Source of the DNA: Membranipora membranacea
Lineage: Eukaryota > Bryozoa > Gymnolaemata > Cheilostomatida > Membraniporidae
NCBI GenBank assembly: GCA_914767715.1
Contig: OU612066.1
Location: 32,526,283-32,586,282, forward strand
Direction of reading: 5' to 3'
DNA length: 60,000 nt
Shown here in pieces: positions 25,301-35,254 of this stretch. Numbering within the stretch: the first letter of the stretch is position 1; each line of letters begins with the position of its first letter. A program made the translations under genes and the position numbers. The notes beneath the pieces are model-generated. The model was not told the DNA's origin and made no database searches. It saw only the letters and a list, made by a program, of their open reading frames with translations.

Positions 25301-28300
25301 ACCTCTGATTATAATTCAAACTTCAGATCATAACTTTTTGTCTCTGTTCTGTCAGGCTAATCAATACAGGGAACATTGCTATTTTAGTGATGGTCATCAG
25401 AACAGTAAGATGGTTTGCAGAGCCAATAATCAACTGACACATGTGACTTGGCAATAATGAATAGAAATGATGATTAATTAGTTAGGATCAATAACATATA
25501 GCAAGAAGGTGTTAGTTAAATTGTTCTATCAACACTTGTGTGTGTGAGTGGAAGAGTCCAATGAGCTGAAAAAGAAGAAGAAATGAAGGTCTGCTACACA
25601 AAAATCTATCACAAAACTCAACATCCGTCAGCGAAACAGCAAAAAGTAACTCACCATCCACACTCATGAGTTTGGATCTCTTCCCAGTTGTTGTCTTTCA
25701 CATCACTCAGTGGTAGTCTCCATATGCCAGATTATAAATGCACTCCCTGTCTCTTTCATGCTGTATCAACAGCTCTGTCTCAGATTTTGAGAATATGTTC
25801 TTGTTCTCAATGACGGAGCTCATTTTAGGCATGCTGATGTTTGTAAGTAATCTAATAATACTTAAATATACTCGAATCAAATGATAAATCTGTCTCTTTT
25901 TCTGATAAGAAAGATGGATAGAATGCAGAAGTGAAAATAGTTGGTTAGCTAAAATCCCAAGAACCAATCAAATGACAGCAATACTGGAGCAACAAGCGAT
26001 AATATTAAACTGCCTGAATACTAGACAAATGGCCCAAAATTGCTCTGATCAAGTTCGCCCTAACGCTTCGGCCCCGATTTCGCTCAAAAATCTGCCGGTG
26101 TGTTTCTGCGTCCTTTAAGTTTCTAAAATGGTTACTTTGTAGGCTTTGTGAATGCCAACACTTCTCCATTTCCATCAAGTCAAATAAGGCGTTGGCCTCA
26201 CAAAACATTGCCTCACAGGGCTTGATATCTTCTCTGTCAGTTATTTTAAAGCTCATTTTCAGATTTTGCTTTTAGCTGCATGAACAAGATGGTGCTTTGG
26301 TCATCATACATGTCCTTACAAAAGTATCATCTATCTTATTTATCCTATTTTGTGTGCAGTGTTGTACAAACCTAAGCCAATTTCATTTGGCGCGAAATAG
26401 TAAATCACAGCGCATTTCACCACATATTATCATCATCGACGATGACTGTTCTAGTTTAAGGTCTCTGGATCATAGTTGACCATGCAGTTTGATCTTTAGG
26501 TGCAGCTTGCCAAGTATCCGGTTTACATTCTCTCCACTTCAAATTCCGTTTCACTACATATTTATATATAAGCCATGGACGTCCCTGCTTCCTTGTTCCT
26601 GAGCTCAGCCTGTGAGTAGAGCTGAAGCTGTCTAGGTAGCCTGTCTGTGCCCATTCACTGAACGTGTGCAGTCCATCTCAGGTTGCGCTCAATGAGTATC
26701 TCCGCCATCAGTGCTATACCACTCCATTTTTCAATGTTTGAAACTTTATAGTTCCATATACTTCATTCGTAAAATATAAAGTTTCTAGCAAATGGATCTC
26801 CCCCAAACTTCCCACAACTCATACTCACCTCTCAGGCTAGTAATGTGTAATTTCTTATTAAAAATTGTCTGCTGGAACAAAAAGACAAACTTGCTATTGG
26901 CAGACCATTTAAGCTCTGCCCATTACCCGTGTGTGACGTACAACCACTAGTTGATGTTGTATAAGCCCTAATCATGGCCCATTCCACTGAGCTAGCCTCG
27001 ACAGTGCTGACTTTGAGAGCCTGTATCTCAGGTTCAGGCTGGAATATTGATTCATACAATACATAAAAATGTTGAGAATGACCTGTAGTTTCAGGTAAAC
27101 ATAGGGAGATGCTTATTTCATGGCTGCTTTAACCCTGTATTATCAAGCTTAGAATGTTCGACAAACTGATGGATTCTTAGGCATAGCAAGGAGTTACTCC
27201 TTGGTTGTTTTAATTACATTCGTTAACTGTCAGATTTGCACAAGTACTAAAAAAATGCCAGTAGGTCCATCATTTGCATTACAAACTCTATACTCAGTTT
27301 ATAATCACTGTGTTTCCAATGGCCAGATCTTGGGCATCCAAAGTTCAAGTCTTGCCCGTGGCCGAACTTTTTTAAGTTCAAGCTTGATCCCAGACACAAT
27401 TTTTTGGGGCAAATGGAGGGGTGATAACTCAGCACTTTCTTACTTGGTTATTGAACTACTGCTGCCACTTGCCAGTCAAGACAAACTGTTAAGCTATTTA
27501 CACATCACCTCGATCATTGATTTCATACCCTGATTTACCCTAATTGTCACCTGATGGGCAAATTAATCGCATAAAATGATTGTCATCATTTCATTCTGAT
27601 ATTGACAATAGGCACAAATTTCCCTGACCGGCAGTAGTAGTTTATGAGTCATGTGCTATACACAATAAATATACACCAAATCAAACATTGAGGGGGGCTC
27701 ACATTCTCATAAATATAAAACTTTGCCACCAAACATGGGGGGGGGTGTGTGTGAGTACCAGGTTTACCTGCATGTTTACCTGACACACGAGCCTCTTCAG
27801 CTGTGACTTGAAGGAACCTATAAGTCATTTTCCATTAATTAATCCCGGTCAGAACCGATGCTCTAGGTAATTCCGTGTGGTGTAGTCACAGTGGCACTGA
27901 GTTTGACTGTCTTTTCCTGGGGAAAGTCATGTGTTGATATTTCATATGATGGAACTCTATGGAAAATCTCTTGTTTGAGAGGCTTTGCAGGTCCTAGTGG
28001 TTTCGAGTGGTATCACCTGCAAATGAGTGTACTATGATCTTGAAGTTTTCAGTTAAGTCGTTGATGCAATACAGGAACAGATTAGGTCTTATGACTGATC
28101 CTTGAGGTACCCCTGATGTCACGTCTAGATTATTCATCACAAACATCCATCAATTTCTGCTTTCTTTCAGACAAGAAGTCTTCGATTCATAAGGCAACTT
28201 GAAAATTGACTCCATATTGAGCTATCTTTAGGAGGACAAGTCTTGCACGCAGGCATATCTCTCCCTCTTTGCCCTGGTATGTGTTTCTGCTATCATCTCC

Positions 28301-31300
28301 AACAGTTGTATCTCGCAGCCATGGTTTGACGCAAACCCATTAGTTGCTGTAGATGAACTCACGTCTTTCAGCATACTTTTGCAGCTGACTTATGATTATA
28401 CGCTCAATGATCTTACCGGTCAAGAAGGTCAGACTACTGAGCAGTAGTAAGCGGGGATATGCTTTTCACCTTTTTTTTAAAACAGGATTTGCTCTGGATG
28501 GCTGGAAGCTTTCTATGTATGTCCTTTGTCTAGAGAATTCTGGAACAAGGTGGCCAGTGGCCAAGCAGGCATATCTGCCATTTCTTGCCCTATCAGGTGT
28601 GTCACGATAGCCATTGGCTCCTGATCTACCAATACCAACTCATAAGTTATTTAGTTGGTGGTTCACTTCAACGGAGCACTTGGGTCCTGACAACCTCGCA
28701 GCACAGCCCACTTTTTTCATGTTGTCTGCTGTGACCACAACCTCTTGCACCTCTTGGACCATGACATAATGTGTTCCTGGTCTTTGTTAGTTTGTTTATC
28801 AGCTAGTAATTGGCCCTTTCAAACATCAACTACACCCAGTGTTCTTTTACATGTAACTCTGCAACTTTTGCAGAGGATCAGCCTTTGCAGGACTATATTG
28901 CTACATTTCCGATCCTCACAATAACAGCTGAAAAAAGTTTCATCCAATCACCGGTTGAATTTGTGATTTATTACAAAAATGACAATATCAAATCTATGAA
29001 ACCTTTATTGAGTTGCCGTTGGCATTAACCATTGACTGTTATGAATAATGCCGCTGAAATCAATCCTAAGCAGTGGCTTGGTCAAGCTTTCCCTAATGGT
29101 CTACTGAAGTCCAATGCATTCCCTCATCCTGTCTTCTGGTCTTTCATCCTTTGGTTTACCACCCACATACTCATATACGGACTTATGACTAATAACGCAG
29201 CGAGGATTAAAATGCTGAAATGCACAAACAGGTAATGCGATGATGAGATGAGCACACATAAAACTGGAAATGGGAATGATTTTTAGAGTCGCAAGGCTTC
29301 CCGCTGATTACAGGAACAACAGATGATGTTCCTGTGACACATACACACTATGATATCAGCAGCCCTCCTTTTATGATGGTTTATGCTGCTTTTTGTTTAA
29401 ATTATATTATCTGGTATTATTGCCTCAAACAAAACTAGGCTCGGAAGCAGTATCGATCCTTTCTGTCTTCCTTTTAAGCCAAATATGACTTTATTTTCAG
29501 GGTGAAGCTTGTACATTTCGACATATCAATTCGGGCCACATTTGTGACATGTGGCTGAGTGGAAATTGTGGGGATAGAAGATGTCCCCTGGGGCATCCAG
29601 ATCACATCAAGGTTTGCCACTTATACAATATTGTATTTACTCAGGAAAAGATAATTTCAGGACAATGGTGCCTTAGTTGAAATCATCATTGACTTTCTTG
29701 AATGCTTTCATGGCTTTTCTTAAGTCTGCTCATCTGATACTGTGTCCAGCATTCATAGCTATACCAGTCAGCTAACAAATTGAGTGAGTCTGTTGAAATG
29801 TGAATCTGAAATGGGTCATTGACTACCAGTGCTTGTTATACTATTTAAACATACTCTGTTTGCTTTGAGAAACAATTGCTATTTGGTTTCAGAGTTCTGT
29901 CATTATTGTCAGATGTGATCTGATGTAGCTACATATTGTACTAAGAATGTACAATTGTAAAAATGATGCATATTTTGTGGATTTGACCATGTGTTTTTTA
30001 GCCTGCGAGGAACTTTTTGCCTATGGGAGTATCAACTGAGGAGTATTTGTCTTCCGGTCAAAGTAGGTCCCACCTAACAGAATTGTTAGTTTTCTGTCCC
30101 ATGCAACGAATTATTGCTAGATGCTGATGTAATACCAATTATAAGGTCATCCTTATAGAGTTTTGCTTAACTATTTTAGTAATCCAATATCGAGTCAATG
30201 TGGCCAGGAAAAAATCAAAGACATTCAAATTCTTTAATTATTAGTACGTAAAGATTCCAGTCTAACAGAAGTGATTTTTTGGTTTTATTGACGTTGAGAT
30301 ATTTTAGTCGATGCGTGTTTAGATCTGCGCAGCGAACCATCTGGTAATATTGTTCGGAGCACATGAGCGCTATAATTCTCATTTTTAGACAGAAACTGTT
30401 ATGTTTTGAGTTCATGTATTTCATTGATTCTCTTTCCAGACAACCAGTACATGACTGCAGATGAAGTGGTAAATATAAAGAAGGAGCCGATTGCAGTCGA
30501 CCTTGAGATTCACAGTAAGATAAGCCAACAGGGTGTTCCATGCAAATTTGTACACCTTGAATTTGTACTCCTTGGATTCTGTATAGCTCCAAAAAAACTT
30601 TAGAGGCTTTAATCTCAGAATTCTCACGAACTGACCTTCAAAATCAGGGTATGACATGGATGCACTAGGTGATGACGTCATAATTTTTAACTTGTATGAC
30701 GGTAACAACGTCACTATGTACGCTAGATAAATACTTTCATACCCTGAATTTGACGATCAGTTTGTGCAAATTATTTCCTGATTAGGTGACAACGGTGAGA
30801 TTGTAGTCTCATTAGTTCTTCGCTATACAGAATTCAATGTGCACACATTTGCATGTGTGGCAGCTGAACACTAGCTTGTTGCCAACTTGCTACGTAATAT
30901 TTTCTGTTTTGCAGCCGAGTCACCTGATCACAGATCTATCAGACAAGCGCCAGTAACTCGTCTGGAGAGGAAGATCCCGATACCCAAAGATAATCTTGGT
31001 AGGTAAAATTTCGAGTTGTTATAAGCTGTCTTGTCTTGTCTTATGTGGGGAAGGGTAGTGGTATGAGACCGTACTCTCCAGAGAACAGGTGATCGACACC
31101 CATAGCGCTCAAAGACCCCGGGACAATTTTGATTATTACTGATAGAACACATCCTTGATGTTAGAAGGATGAGTAGTTCCATCGGTTGGTTTTGTGATTA
31201 CAAGAGTTGTCTGCATCTGAGAAGTGTGTGATAGTTGTGGGTTGAAGTATGATTTGAGTTTTGTGGTTTGTGGGTAGGGAGAAGCCAGGGTAAATCCCTC

Positions 31301-34300
31301 GAGACGAGAGCGGGAATCGAACCCTGGACCTCTCGCTTGATAGCAAAGGATGTGATCATTTGAGTTATCAAAGCTTATGAATGTATATACATTCATGTTA
31401 ATAACTAACAAACAACCTGTGCATGGAGGTCTTACATGAACTACACAAATGCTCCTTGGGCTTGAAGATGTTTATGTCACAGAGTTGTCCTTGTTAATTT
31501 GCTTGCGTAAATCCACGGGCATGCCTTAGGTATGAACAATTAAATTTGGAAGCCTATCAAAGACCACTAACATTAGTTTCTGTGCGCTTGAAGGGTGAGA
31601 ATATGACCGTGATCATTGAAATGTCAGGTGGTGGGATAAACTAAGTAGAAAAGTTGCATTCCTTAGAGAGGCAAATTGGATCTTTTGATTTGAGTTTTGT
31701 TGGTTGTCATTTCTTGGAAATCTATCCTAATAACTATTGAATTAAGGCATCAAAAACTCAGTTAAAAAATCTCATGTAATCTTCGAAGCAAGTACTCTGT
31801 CTCTTTGTTGTTCTGCAGTTACTGGGGCAGTATCAACTGGGTTCTTTGACAGTCTCTCTGGAAATATGTTTAAATTTGGAAGGAGACCCTGTCCTAGGCT
31901 TACAGCCGTGTATTGACTGATTGTTAACTCCAAAAAAATTCAACATAGCTTGTCAAGACAAGGTATAAGCTTGACCCTGAATAATCAACAACAAGACTAA
32001 GCCATTATGAGGGTTTGACGGTGCTGTAAATTCTTTTGCAATGCCATGGTATTTTGTTTTAGATTTGTATTACTCTGTTGTTGATCCGATACACATCAAA
32101 AGCATTGAGGAAATAAAAAGAGAGAAACAAGTGCAAGATCGAGTGAAGACGGAGAAAAACCTACATTATGATAAGATTATTAATGCCATGGGTATGTTAA
32201 AATAAATTTGAACTGCCAGCTGACTAAAATCAGTAATATGGCTGTAATCCAAGTTTCCCGATGGCATTCTAAAGATTCTTTGTCCATTTCCATTCTCACA
32301 ATAAAGTACTTAAGGATATTGTCAGGGCAAAGATAGTGCTAGGTCTGCCGCCTAATAATGTTGATTTGCCCATCAATGATGTTTTATTGAGAACAGGGGT
32401 TTTCTTTCAATGGTGGTGCTATCGTACTCAAATTCAGCGTTCATTTGTTGGTTGTACAATATCTTCTGCTAGTGCACCCGCCCCCTGCTGATACGGTTAG
32501 ACCTTCTGTTATGCCTACATAAATTTTGTTTTTCCGTTGTATTATCAAAGGTTTTGGGGGAAGCAGAAACAATGATCAAATGGAGACGAAGCCAAGACTG
32601 GTCAAAGCTCCTCTTAGGCGGTTGGTATCTGAGAAAATGGTAGAAGCTCGTTTTGACAGTTCAACAGATGAATCGTTCAACTCATCAGCACAATCACCAA
32701 TGTCTACCTCATCTCCTCACCATACTAGGGACGTGGCATATAGCCCTGACAGGGCTGATCAACAAACCAACAATTCTGCCGTTATAACGGGCGATCAGAT
32801 GCCTCCCTTAGTGCCATGCCATGAATCAGTCGATGTGAGATATTCCTCTGCAACGCCTGTAGATGCACATATAAACAATGCTATCGATGAACATCTGAAC
32901 AATAGTAAAAACTCAATGGAGTTGACTTTTAATGAATCAGCACACCAGCGTCCTCAAAATAGAGTTATACTGCTCGAGTCTAGCGGCAGTAGCGAACCTA
33001 ACATAGCTGAAATCCCGACTCATCAGGAGAGAAAACCTACTCTGCAGCGAGTACAACAGCCACCGACGCCACAGAGGGTGGAGAGGAGGCCGGAACCAAA
33101 CACAGTCATCACTCAAGTCCCACAGAGAAGAATACAGCATGGAGCATCTCAGGGAGAGCCTCAAAGGATGCCTAACAATGCCAGTAATTCTGTGCGCCAG
33201 TTAAAATCCCGTCAGAGAAACACAAAACCCAACAAGCAGCCTCAATTAAAACCACTAGTCAGGAGTCGGAAAACCAACTCAAATAAGCAACCAGTAGTAT
33301 TTCATGAAAATAATACCGGTACTTATGTCAAGGTTGAAAAACAGCCTCAGATCACTAGACAATCTGGCTTGACAAAAACTGTTAATGGTAAACTCCGGCT
33401 GCCAACCACACAGTCTATAGCACAAAAAAGAGGGATCATAGCAGGCATCAGTTCAGGTATGAGTGAGAATACATCTGTCAAAATGATACTATGTAATTGA
33501 TTTGTCAACAAAAGGCTTCTAGTCAGAGAACCTTGTTTGGCGCCATCAGTTCTGTGACATAGTCCGTAAGTAAGACTACGTGTGAGCTTGATTTATTTAG
33601 CTAGACACGTGCAGAACAAAACATTTGCTAATTGCATCAGGGTTTCAGACTAATTGTAATCTATACTGTAATTTCAAATTTTTTAGATATGGCTCCTCCT
33701 ACCAAAATAGTCAGCGGTCCCCCTTCACCCACCAGCAGTGGTCAGCAGAGACGGGCCAGGGAGTTCTGGAACACTCAGGCCACAAACCAGCAGTACTCCC
33801 AAAAAATGCCTCCCCTTTCTTCTGTAAACACCATCTCAATGTCACGGTAAGGCACTAGTAGTCACATTACAGGAACCATAAACTGACTGGAAATGTTTTA
33901 TTGCAGTTGCCATGCTGATTATAATCTCAGACTACTGCTGCCAGTCAGGGAAATATGTGCTCTTTAAATTCTGTAAAGCTCAAAAATGACTAATTGAGGC
34001 TTCAATCTCAGAATTGTCACCTAATGGGCAAATTTAAGTCTAAAAACAGTTTATGAAATTAACGAACTAGGAGATAATGTCACTTTTTTAACCAGTGAGA
34101 TGGTGATTATGTGACTATTTCAGCTAGATAAATTCATACCATGATTTTGACGACCACATCTTGCTCACTATTTTGTAAATTAACTGGCAATGCTGAGATT
34201 GCAGCCTCATTTTGTAAGTGTCAAGCTATTCAGAGTTCAATAAGCACACATTAAGAGGTTGTTCTCTTGGTTTGAAATAAATGAACTGACACACAGCCCT

Positions 34301-35254
34301 GTCCATGCTCACACTTAAATTATTTTATATGTTTGTCAGGTACGGAGAACATGAATATTACCCTCCTGAATTATAATGTAGACCCCCCTCTCTAAACAGG
34401 GAGGATGGGAGATATCCCACCATCCCTGCTCTAAATAATGGAGCAGCTTATGTATCCCGTTAGGAGTTAGCTGCTCTTGTACAATTTATCAACATCGCGC
34501 ACAACTCCAAATTAGGCAACATATTTTTATGAAAAGATGTACTTGTTCATTTTTTCACAGAGAAACACAAAATATTCATAATGGGATATTGAAGTCTACA
34601 AAAATCAAGTGCAACTCTAAATCTTGTTCTAATTGATACTCTTAATTGCTCATTTAATGTCCTCATACTTGCCCCACTTCTGTGTTTTAGTTTAAACAGG
34701 ATGTCTGATAATCTCACTGGTGTTGAGCAGTCTCCTAGCAGACCTGCTGTCTATGACGTGTTGAATATTTCACAAGAAGAGCTGAATATTTTATCCCAAA
34801 GTGTTAAGTCAGAGCCAACAAGCCCCGAGTGCGATGAACCCAATACTCCTTCAGAAAGGTTAGTCTATTTACACAAGTGCCAAAGAGCAAAGTCTGATTA
34901 TCATACACTGAATTGTTGCAATACTGTGTCTTGCATTGAGTCATAGCTCTCATTAACTAGCTAATATCAGGACAAATCATATAGATGTCCTATCTTGATG
35001 ATATACAATCATGATTATTGTGTCCTTGTAGCTGCTCCGAAGGTGATGACGACGACATAATATGGGATGACGAATTAGTTGAGACAACAGCTACTGGAGA
35101 AAATGATCCCGTACTGTATCAACAAGACTCCGGGGCAATCAACTCTCTAACTGATCAGGGTTACACCGATACCCCTCTAGAACTGCATGACGATGAGGAA
35201 TGTTTCAGTGATACAGATCTACTAATCGAACAGACAGACAGTCTCATGCAATAG
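16382..35254 (+). CDS. ZC3H11A: ZC3H11A homologue, CCCH zinc-finger mRNA-export protein (10 exons, 655 aa)
   Basis: Exons 16382-16432, 29501-29611, 30002-30062, 30440-30514, 30915-30998, 32063-32191, 32551-33456, 33687-33846, 34691-34858 and 35032-35254 join with matching phases (0,0,1,1,1,1,1,2,2). Exon 1 (17 codons) and exon 2 together build the N-terminal CCCH finger C-x7-C-x5-C-x3-H (ADCIFFLNGSC, then RKGEACTFRH). A second finger, C-x7-C-x4-C-x3-H (HICDMWLSGNCGDRRCPLGH), follows in exon 2. Both have the same spacing as human ZC3H11A fingers 1 and 2. Exon 6 carries PIHIKSIEEIKREK, matching the family's IKTLEEIK motif. Exon 7 is a long disordered basic region. Exon 10 is acidic and ends EECFSDTDLLIEQTDSLMQ, like the acidic family C-terminus. 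The third finger of the human protein is not seen. Family role: TREX-associated nuclear mRNA export. Intron 1 spans 13 kb and holds minus-strand transposon sequences. A candidate AATAAA lies at 35670. Confidence 0.85.
16433..18590. other. 5' portion of intron 1 of the ZC3H11A homologue
   Basis: AT-rich, with only short spurious frames on either strand. No exon and no recognisable transposon protein. Confidence 0.5.
18600..19020 (-). pseudogene. Unrecognised open frame broken by one stop, inside intron 1
   Basis: A minus-strand frame runs from about 19017 to 18600 with a single TAG at about 18805. Downstream of the stop it reads LWQAIRREAPPSTITAPVAI and continues with Pro/Thr-rich, basic sequence (QQERPTTPRNITRLPF). 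The continuity and composition across one stop suggest an eroded coding segment, probably part of the transposon-derived sequences that surround it. I do not recognise the family. Confidence 0.3.
19340..19740 (-). mobile_element. Degenerate C-terminal end of a DNA-transposon protein (Tigger/pogo-like), copy 1
   Basis: The minus strand encodes a basic stretch (SKRKTRKRVIITDASSDEEE), an acidic run, then VRFSTKRSVAYFVGQVSHID. After a frameshift it continues DSFIRQDIKDENILPEEDIE. This is the small C-terminal domain (VKY/VRF-T-K/R, Y-VGQV, V-F-L-R/K) found at the end of many invertebrate Tigger-like transposase proteins and also present at 22837-23286. Stops and a frameshift show it is dead. No terminal repeats were identified. 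Confidence 0.6.
20050..20260 (+). other. Intron sequence with tandem CCCAATGTACCCCA motif
   Basis: The sequence ATGTCCCAATGTACCCC is repeated at about 20163-20205, and a diverged copy lies near 19827. No coding function is apparent. Confidence 0.5.
20782..22042 (-). pseudogene. Myb/SANT-like (MSANTD-type) gene fragment, possibly transposon-derived
   Basis: On the minus strand, exon 22042-21935 (good AG and GT borders) encodes STTQWRNKWKLLKTKYTTHR...DKSGEG. This is the recognition-helix half of a Myb/SANT-like DNA-binding domain of the kind that accompanies Harbinger transposases. It can splice in phase 1 to about 21586-21514 (GDSGSEAYSERGLF...). A later exon near 21150 encodes a helical segment (HGKHRRELGEIITKSNETLL) in one frame and a Pro/Ser-rich tail, ending at 20782, in another. 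The tail frames disagree by one base, so either the splice model is wrong or the gene is broken. The N-terminal half of the domain was not found. It lies antisense within intron 1 of the ZC3H11A homologue. Confidence 0.45.
22229..22286. repeat. 12-bp tandem repeat (AACAGAGTAACA-type)
   Basis: About five imperfect copies of a GTAACAAACAGA unit in a row. Intronic position. Confidence 0.7.
22526..22561. repeat. Perfect 14-bp hairpin
   Basis: GGCTCTACCTACCC and its exact complement GGGTAGGTAGAGCC are separated by 8 bases. Related GAGCCAT and GGTTTAGCCACC phrases nearby suggest the edge of a foldback repeat. Confidence 0.7.
22837..23510 (-). mobile_element. Tigger/pogo-like DNA transposase, C-terminal remnant, copy 2
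   Basis: The minus-strand frame reads PQEILPLPKVGPRNPATSNR, then KKARSAILTDTPEKNKLEEE, then an acidic linker. It ends with a compact domain NSHVLVKYATRRQTNIYYVG...VKLEDIVMD and a stop at 22837. The PxEIxPxP...ILTDTPEKxxLE signature followed by the VLVKY/YYVGAV domain is typical of the end of invertebrate Tigger/CENP-B-like DDE transposases. An in-frame TAA at 23473-23475 separates it from a few more residues upstream (VKFVLTDQDEFEAE). The HTH and DDE catalytic parts are absent. A dead fragment, antisense in intron 1 of the ZC3H11A homologue. Confidence 0.7.
23530..24428. other. Intron sequence between transposon remnants
   Basis: No coding frame of note and no clear repeat. The catalytic part of the transposase would be expected here on the minus strand but is not recognisable. 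Confidence 0.45.
24475..24625. repeat. Trinucleotide-rich tract (CTG/CCA/CTA)
   Basis: Imperfect runs of CTGCCACTGCTACTACCGC-type triplets. On the minus strand in one frame they encode a Ser/Gly run (GSSSGSS) that follows the pseudogene at 24600-25832. Confidence 0.8.
24600..25832 (-). pseudogene. MADF-domain protein pseudogene with several frameshifts
   Basis: The minus-strand segment 25832-25655 encodes FSKSETELLIQHERDRECIY then NLAYGDYH, followed after a one-base frame change by LSDVKDNNWEEIQ. Together these match the first half of a MADF domain (LI...R..CIY...DY...K...WEEI). A second exon-like block, 25118-24653, starts after a good TTTTCTACAG acceptor. It contains Ser/Thr/Pro-rich sequence and a helical C-terminal part ending YGREIIQQLDKTTSERKLKG. 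A GA-dinucleotide slip at a GAGAGA run (about 24672) moves the natural continuation (KAKRRMKDSIYGIRFG) into another frame. At least two disruptions suggest decay or assembly error. MADF proteins are DNA-binding factors, many of them transposon-derived. Confidence 0.5.
26005..26256 (-). other. Small open frame, unrecognised (83 codons)
   Basis: An ATG-initiated minus-strand frame with charged, non-repetitive sequence (KITDREDIKPCEAMFCEANA...). It lies upstream of the MADF-type pseudogene on the same strand and could be its 5' exon, but no clean donor joins them. I do not recognise a family. Confidence 0.3.
26257..27900. other. Intron 1 sequence without recognised genes
   Basis: Short frames only. 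A G-rich/GT microsatellite occurs at about 27736-27753. A fragment at 27545-27565 (TTGTCACCTGATGGGCAAATT) matches the edge of the repeat family at 33958-34260. Confidence 0.45.
27950..28640 (-). mobile_element. LINE (non-LTR retrotransposon) reverse-transcriptase fragment
   Basis: Read on the minus strand, pieces in shifting frames give FLTGKIIERIIISQLQ, then an AQYGVNFQVAL..IEDFLSERKQK stretch, then LDVTSGVPQGSVIRPNLFLY with CINDL and a degraded FAGDTT. These are, in order, the start of RT, the YGI...FL..R.Q block, the SGVPQGSVLGP motif and the (F/Y)ADDT catalytic box with its first Asp changed to Gly. Several frameshifts and stops are present. It is a 5'-truncated dead copy inside intron 1 of the ZC3H11A homologue. 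Confidence 0.8.
30558..30850. repeat. Foldback repeat family C, copy 1
   Basis: About 290 bases whose two ends are inverted relatives of each other (TTCTGTATAGCTCC...CTTTAATCTCAGAATTCTCAC at the left; the complement of GAGATTGTAGTCTCATTAG...TATACAGAATTC at the right). It is also about 65-75% similar, by eye, to 33958-34260. It lies between exons 4 and 5 of the ZC3H11A homologue. No protein; MITE-like. Confidence 0.75.
31020..31365 (-). mobile_element. tRNA-derived SINE, family 1
   Basis: The minus strand starts with a tRNA-like head. A perfect pol III B box (GGTTCGATTCC) is the complement of 31313-31323, and a degraded A box (TAACTCAAATGAT) lies about 50 bases upstream. A body of about 230 bases follows, then a tail of TAAGACAAGACAAGACA repeats at about 31025-31045. 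The anticodon region TTGCTATCAAG is typical of tRNA SINEs. It sits in the intron between exons 5 and 6 of the ZC3H11A homologue. Confidence 0.8.
33958..34260. repeat. Foldback repeat family C, copy 2
   Basis: Shares ordered blocks with 30558-30850: TTCTGTAAAGCTC, GGCTTCAATCTCAGAATT, the ATGTCAC/GTGAC centre, AGCTAGATAAATTCATACC, and CTGAGATTGCAGCCTCATT. It lies between exons 8 and 9 of the ZC3H11A homologue. Confidence 0.75.

Noticed and set aside
31136-31411. Minus-strand frames at a tRNA-like sequence
   Set aside because: Spurious translation of a second tRNA-derived SINE with a TAAGACAAGACA tail.
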